Positions 61,875-64,000 of a DNA stretch of 64,000 nucleotides are shown here, one piece after another. Source of the DNA: Flagellimonas sp. S3867 (lineage in GTDB: Bacteria; Bacteroidota; Bacteroidia; Flavobacteriales; Flavobacteriaceae); contig NZ_JACVMN010000002.1 of NCBI RefSeq assembly GCF_014698935.1, positions 248,001 to 312,000 of the forward strand, given 5' to 3'. Below the pieces are notes generated by a model. The model saw only the letters and a program-made list of their open reading frames with translations. It had not been told where the DNA came from and ran no database searches. Within the stretch, counting starts at the first letter, position 1. Each line of letters opens with the position of its first letter. The position numbers and the translations under genes were made by a program.

Positions 61875-63542
61875 CTATCTTTCGTTAATCAATTTTCCGT
61901 TTTCCATGGTAATAATACGTCCACAGCGCTCAACCCACTTAGGGTTCTCACTGACAATGACCAAAGCCCAGCCATTTTCAGGGTTGGTTAAAAAGTCCAT
62001 AATTCTTTCAGCTTCGATTTCGCCAAACTGATCAAGGGGATCCTTAAGAATCAGCAGTTTTGGTCTGCTCACAATACTTCTGGCCAACACTATTTTCTTG
62101 GAAATAGTATAAGGAATTTGTCGCCCTTCCGGATATAGCACGGTATTTAAACCTTGGGGTAGCTCTTTGACAAATTGGGTTAACCCTGTTTTCTCTAGGG
62201 CCCAATAAACATTGTCCATAGCAATTGCTTTATCACCAAAGGTGATATTGTTCAGCAGCGTACCTTCGAACGGAGTTTCCTCACTAAGTGATTGCCCCAA
62301 ATGTGAGCGATAGTAATTGAGGCTCATTCCTTGAATGGCGACGTTATTGACAAAAATCTTTCCACTGTCTGGCTCCAAGATTCCAGCCATCAGTCTTAAG
62401 AGGGTAGATTTTCCGGAACCGCTTGACCCTTGCAAAAGAATCGTGCATGATGGGGTAATTGTCAACGAAACATTGTCTATAATTTTTTTGTCCCTTTCGG
62501 GCACATTATAGGACACATCTTTCAATTCCACGACAAATCCTTCATTTTTTCCAAAAGGTTTCTCGCCATCTTGGGGTTCCAACTCTTTATCCACAACTTG
62601 TCCCAGTTTTTCCAAGGAGGTTAAAAGATCGTAGAAGGTCTCAAGACCCAAAATCATTTTTTCCACAGAACTTATGACAAGAATTATGATAATTTCTGCG
62701 GCCACAAACTGTCCAATATTCATTTCTTGGTTCAACACTAATAATCCACCGATCAATAGAAGTCCGGCCGTAACCAAAACTTTGAACCCAATCATCTGTA
62801 TAAACTGAAGGACCAATACTTTAAAATGCCCCTCTCTTGCATCCAAATAATCGGTTACAAGAGTGTCATTCTTGTCCATGGCATGTGTTGTTTTGCCCGA
62901 CAATTTGAAACTGACCAGGGATCTTGCAATTTCTTGAATCCAATGGGCCACTTTGTATTTGTTTTTGGATTCATCAAGACTTGTTTCCAATCCCTTTTGT
63001 ACTGTGAACTTGAAAACCCCATAAATTAAAAGGACAAGAAGCAGACCATAAAGAATAAAGAATGGGTGATAAAACGACAGCAACAAAAGTCCAAAAACCA
63101 CCTGAAGGAATGAGGCAGGAAAGTCAATTAGAATCTTGGATAGTCCTTTTTGAATGGTCAATGTGTCGAAAAATCGATTTGCCAATTCCGGGGGGTAATA
63201 ATTGCGGAGCTCGTGCATTCTTATTTTAGGAAAACGATACGCGAATTCAAACGAAGAACGGGTGAATATCTTCTGCTGTATGTTTTCAATAATACGCATC
63301 TGCATCAATTGCAAGGTGCCCGAAAAGGCAACTCCGAGTGTTACAAGTACCACCAAAACAATCCATGAGGTGCTTACTTGAGCGCCTTGAATCAGATTGA
63401 TAATTGCTTGAATACCAAGTGGAAGAGAAAGATTTACCAAGCCAGCAAAGATGGCGTAGTAAAAAATTTGAAGTATGTCCTTTCTATCCAATGCTAGCAG
63501 TCCAAGAAGCCGCTGCCAAGCGGTTAGAATCATTTCAGCCAT
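61875..63542 (-). CDS. ABC exporter with a degenerate ATPase domain
   Basis: 555 residues: six membrane helices (about 20-310) then an ATPase domain. Walker A is intact (QGSSGSGKST, about 374) and a Q-loop Gln is present, but the signature LSGGQ is replaced by YTISKK (about 477), the Walker B Asp-Glu pair by Lys-Asp (LLILKDPLDQFGE, about 499) and the H-loop His by Glu (VIVSENPKW, about 529). No peptidase C39 domain. Partner of the HlyD/TolC-like proteins. The catalytic losses make ATP hydrolysis doubtful unless a second ATPase completes the pair. Confidence 0.88.
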   Translation of the reverse strand: MAEMILTAWQRLLGLLALDRKDILQIFYYAIFAGLVNLSLPLGIQAIINLIQGAQVSTSWIVLVVLVTLGVAFSGTLQLMQMRIIENIQQKIFTRSSFEFAYRFPKIRMHELRNYYPPELANRFFDTLTIQKGLSKILIDFPASFLQVVFGLLLLSFYHPFFILYGLLLVLLIYGVFKFTVQKGLETSLDESKNKYKVAHWIQEIARSLVSFKLSGKTTHAMDKNDTLVTDYLDAREGHFKVLVLQFIQMIGFKVLVTAGLLLIGGLLVLNQEMNIGQFVAAEIIIILVISSVEKMILGLETFYDLLTSLEKLGQVVDKELEPQDGEKPFGKNEGFVVELKDVSYNVPERDKKIIDNVSLTITPSCTILLQGSSGSGKSTLLRLMAGILEPDSGKIFVNNVAIQGMSLNYYRSHLGQSLSEETPFEGTLLNNITFGDKAIAMDNVYWALEKTGLTQFVKELPQGLNTVLYPEGRQIPYTISKKIVLARSIVSRPKLLILKDPLDQFGEIEAERIMDFLTNPENGWALVIVSENPKWVERCGRIITMENGKLINER

Positions 63543-64000
63543 AGTTGTTGGGGTTTAAAGCTCTAAAAACCAAGTCGGTAAAATAGTGTGTCGGGGTTGT
63601 TGTTTCATTACAATCGGTAAGTTTTGGGAAATGTTCCTTTAAAAAGTACTGATGCAATGCGCCCTCCAAAATTGTACTGGCAAGGCTGGAAGGAAAGGGA
63701 AATTTTGCGTCTACCTCAATGATCATTTCACTTAGCCTGTTCACCAATCTTTTATAGATAACAAAATAACCTTCCTTATTTTCTTGATCTACCTCCTTGG
63801 TTAGGTATGATTTGGAATATTCGTTTATGACAATTTTATTGAGCAGCACCTCATTAATATGGGAAAAGGATACATCTTGTTGGATTGTCTGTGTTAAGAT
63901 CTCAATAGTTTTTTGCAATTTTTCTGCTGTATCAGCAATCCCGCTAGTAGCAAAGACCGTCTTGTATTCAAGCCAGCCCCAATACCACGAGGTAAGATAG
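63535..64000 (-). CDS. TetR/AcrR-family regulator (5' end outside window)
   Basis: The frame is open through 64000, so the start and the DNA-binding helix-turn-helix lie beyond the window; an internal TTG at 63918 is not a start. The visible ~154 residues are all helical and resemble a TetR ligand-binding domain, beginning YLTSWYWGWLEYKTVFATSG and ending FRALNPNNYG. The stop overlaps the ABC start by 8 bases, so it heads the TetR-ABC-HlyD-TolC operon and probably controls it. Confidence 0.7.
   Translation of the reverse strand, partial: YLTSWYWGWLEYKTVFATSGIADTAEKLQKTIEILTQTIQQDVSFSHINEVLLNKIVINEYSKSYLTKEVDQENKEGYFVIYKRLVNRLSEMIIEVDAKFPFPSSLASTILEGALHQYFLKEHFPKLTDCNETTTPTHYFTDLVFRALNPNNYG

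Noticed and set aside
63535..63918. A complete 127-residue protein starting at TTG 63918
   Set aside because: The frame stays open to the window edge and the upstream residues continue the same helical domain, so the gene is truncated by the window, not short.

Overview
The window reads as a chromosomal segment of a marine-type member of the Flavobacteriaceae (Bacteroidota); closest genus is a guess (Allomuricauda/Flagellimonas-like). Support: type IX secretion sorting domains (type A and type B), a SusC-like carboxypeptidase-regulatory/TonB receptor, DUF4271, DUF4296, DUF3098, a PhoR/PhoB pair, several promoters of the Bacteroidota form TTTG-N17-19-TAnnTTTG, A-rich leaders instead of strong Shine-Dalgarno sites, and an AT-rich composition. 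No rRNA, tRNA, CRISPR array, transposase or integrase was seen. Coding density is high; no gap reaches 300 bases.

Layout. 1-1479: end of a GyrI-like effector-binding protein and a lipoprotein. 1694-2999: a two-gene AT-rich module (Crp-like regulator, azoreductase) whose outer edges carry a 15/17 inverted repeat. 3165-13568: a giant outer-membrane phosphoesterase/barrel protein, an HD-domain protein fused to a Pycsar-effector-like membrane domain, a GAF protein, a second phosphoesterase, a Tat-type class V aminotransferase and a secreted protein. 13569-19263: acylase, PhnA-like protein, TPM protein, ABC exporter, ferredoxin. 19316-23692: ferredoxin reductase, NifU-like and Mrp Fe-S proteins, and a trmB-lysE-ATL operon. 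23770-29735: phoB-phoR facing a TonB receptor and a lipoprotein across an array of 11-bp-phased repeats. 29885-30654: two tandem cargo-less T9SS sorting-domain proteins. 30720-45455: housekeeping (tyrS, pyrC, glycosyltransferases, hemD, pckA, lysine catabolism with an Lrp regulator, SemiSWEET). 45515-54790: leuS, a T9SS type B adhesin-like protein, a UbiA-type prenyltransferase, ftsX-DUF3098-uppP-truB. 55028-57225: an AT-rich MarR/isochorismatase/pirin/membrane-protein operon with repeated operator-like sites. 57281-64000: thioredoxin-like protein, YitT, and a TetR-ABC-HlyD-TolC export operon whose ATPase looks degenerate.

The most interesting items are: the phased Pho-box-like array (25588-25648); the phosphoesterase protein with a kinase-like central segment and a beta-barrel (3165-6878); the HD-PycTM fusion (6932-8122); the ABC exporter lacking a normal signature, Walker B and H-loop (61875-63542); the repeat-bounded regulator/azoreductase module; and the CCTATACAA operator set of the MarR operon. 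Functions are assigned by reading the protein sequences; no database search was run.
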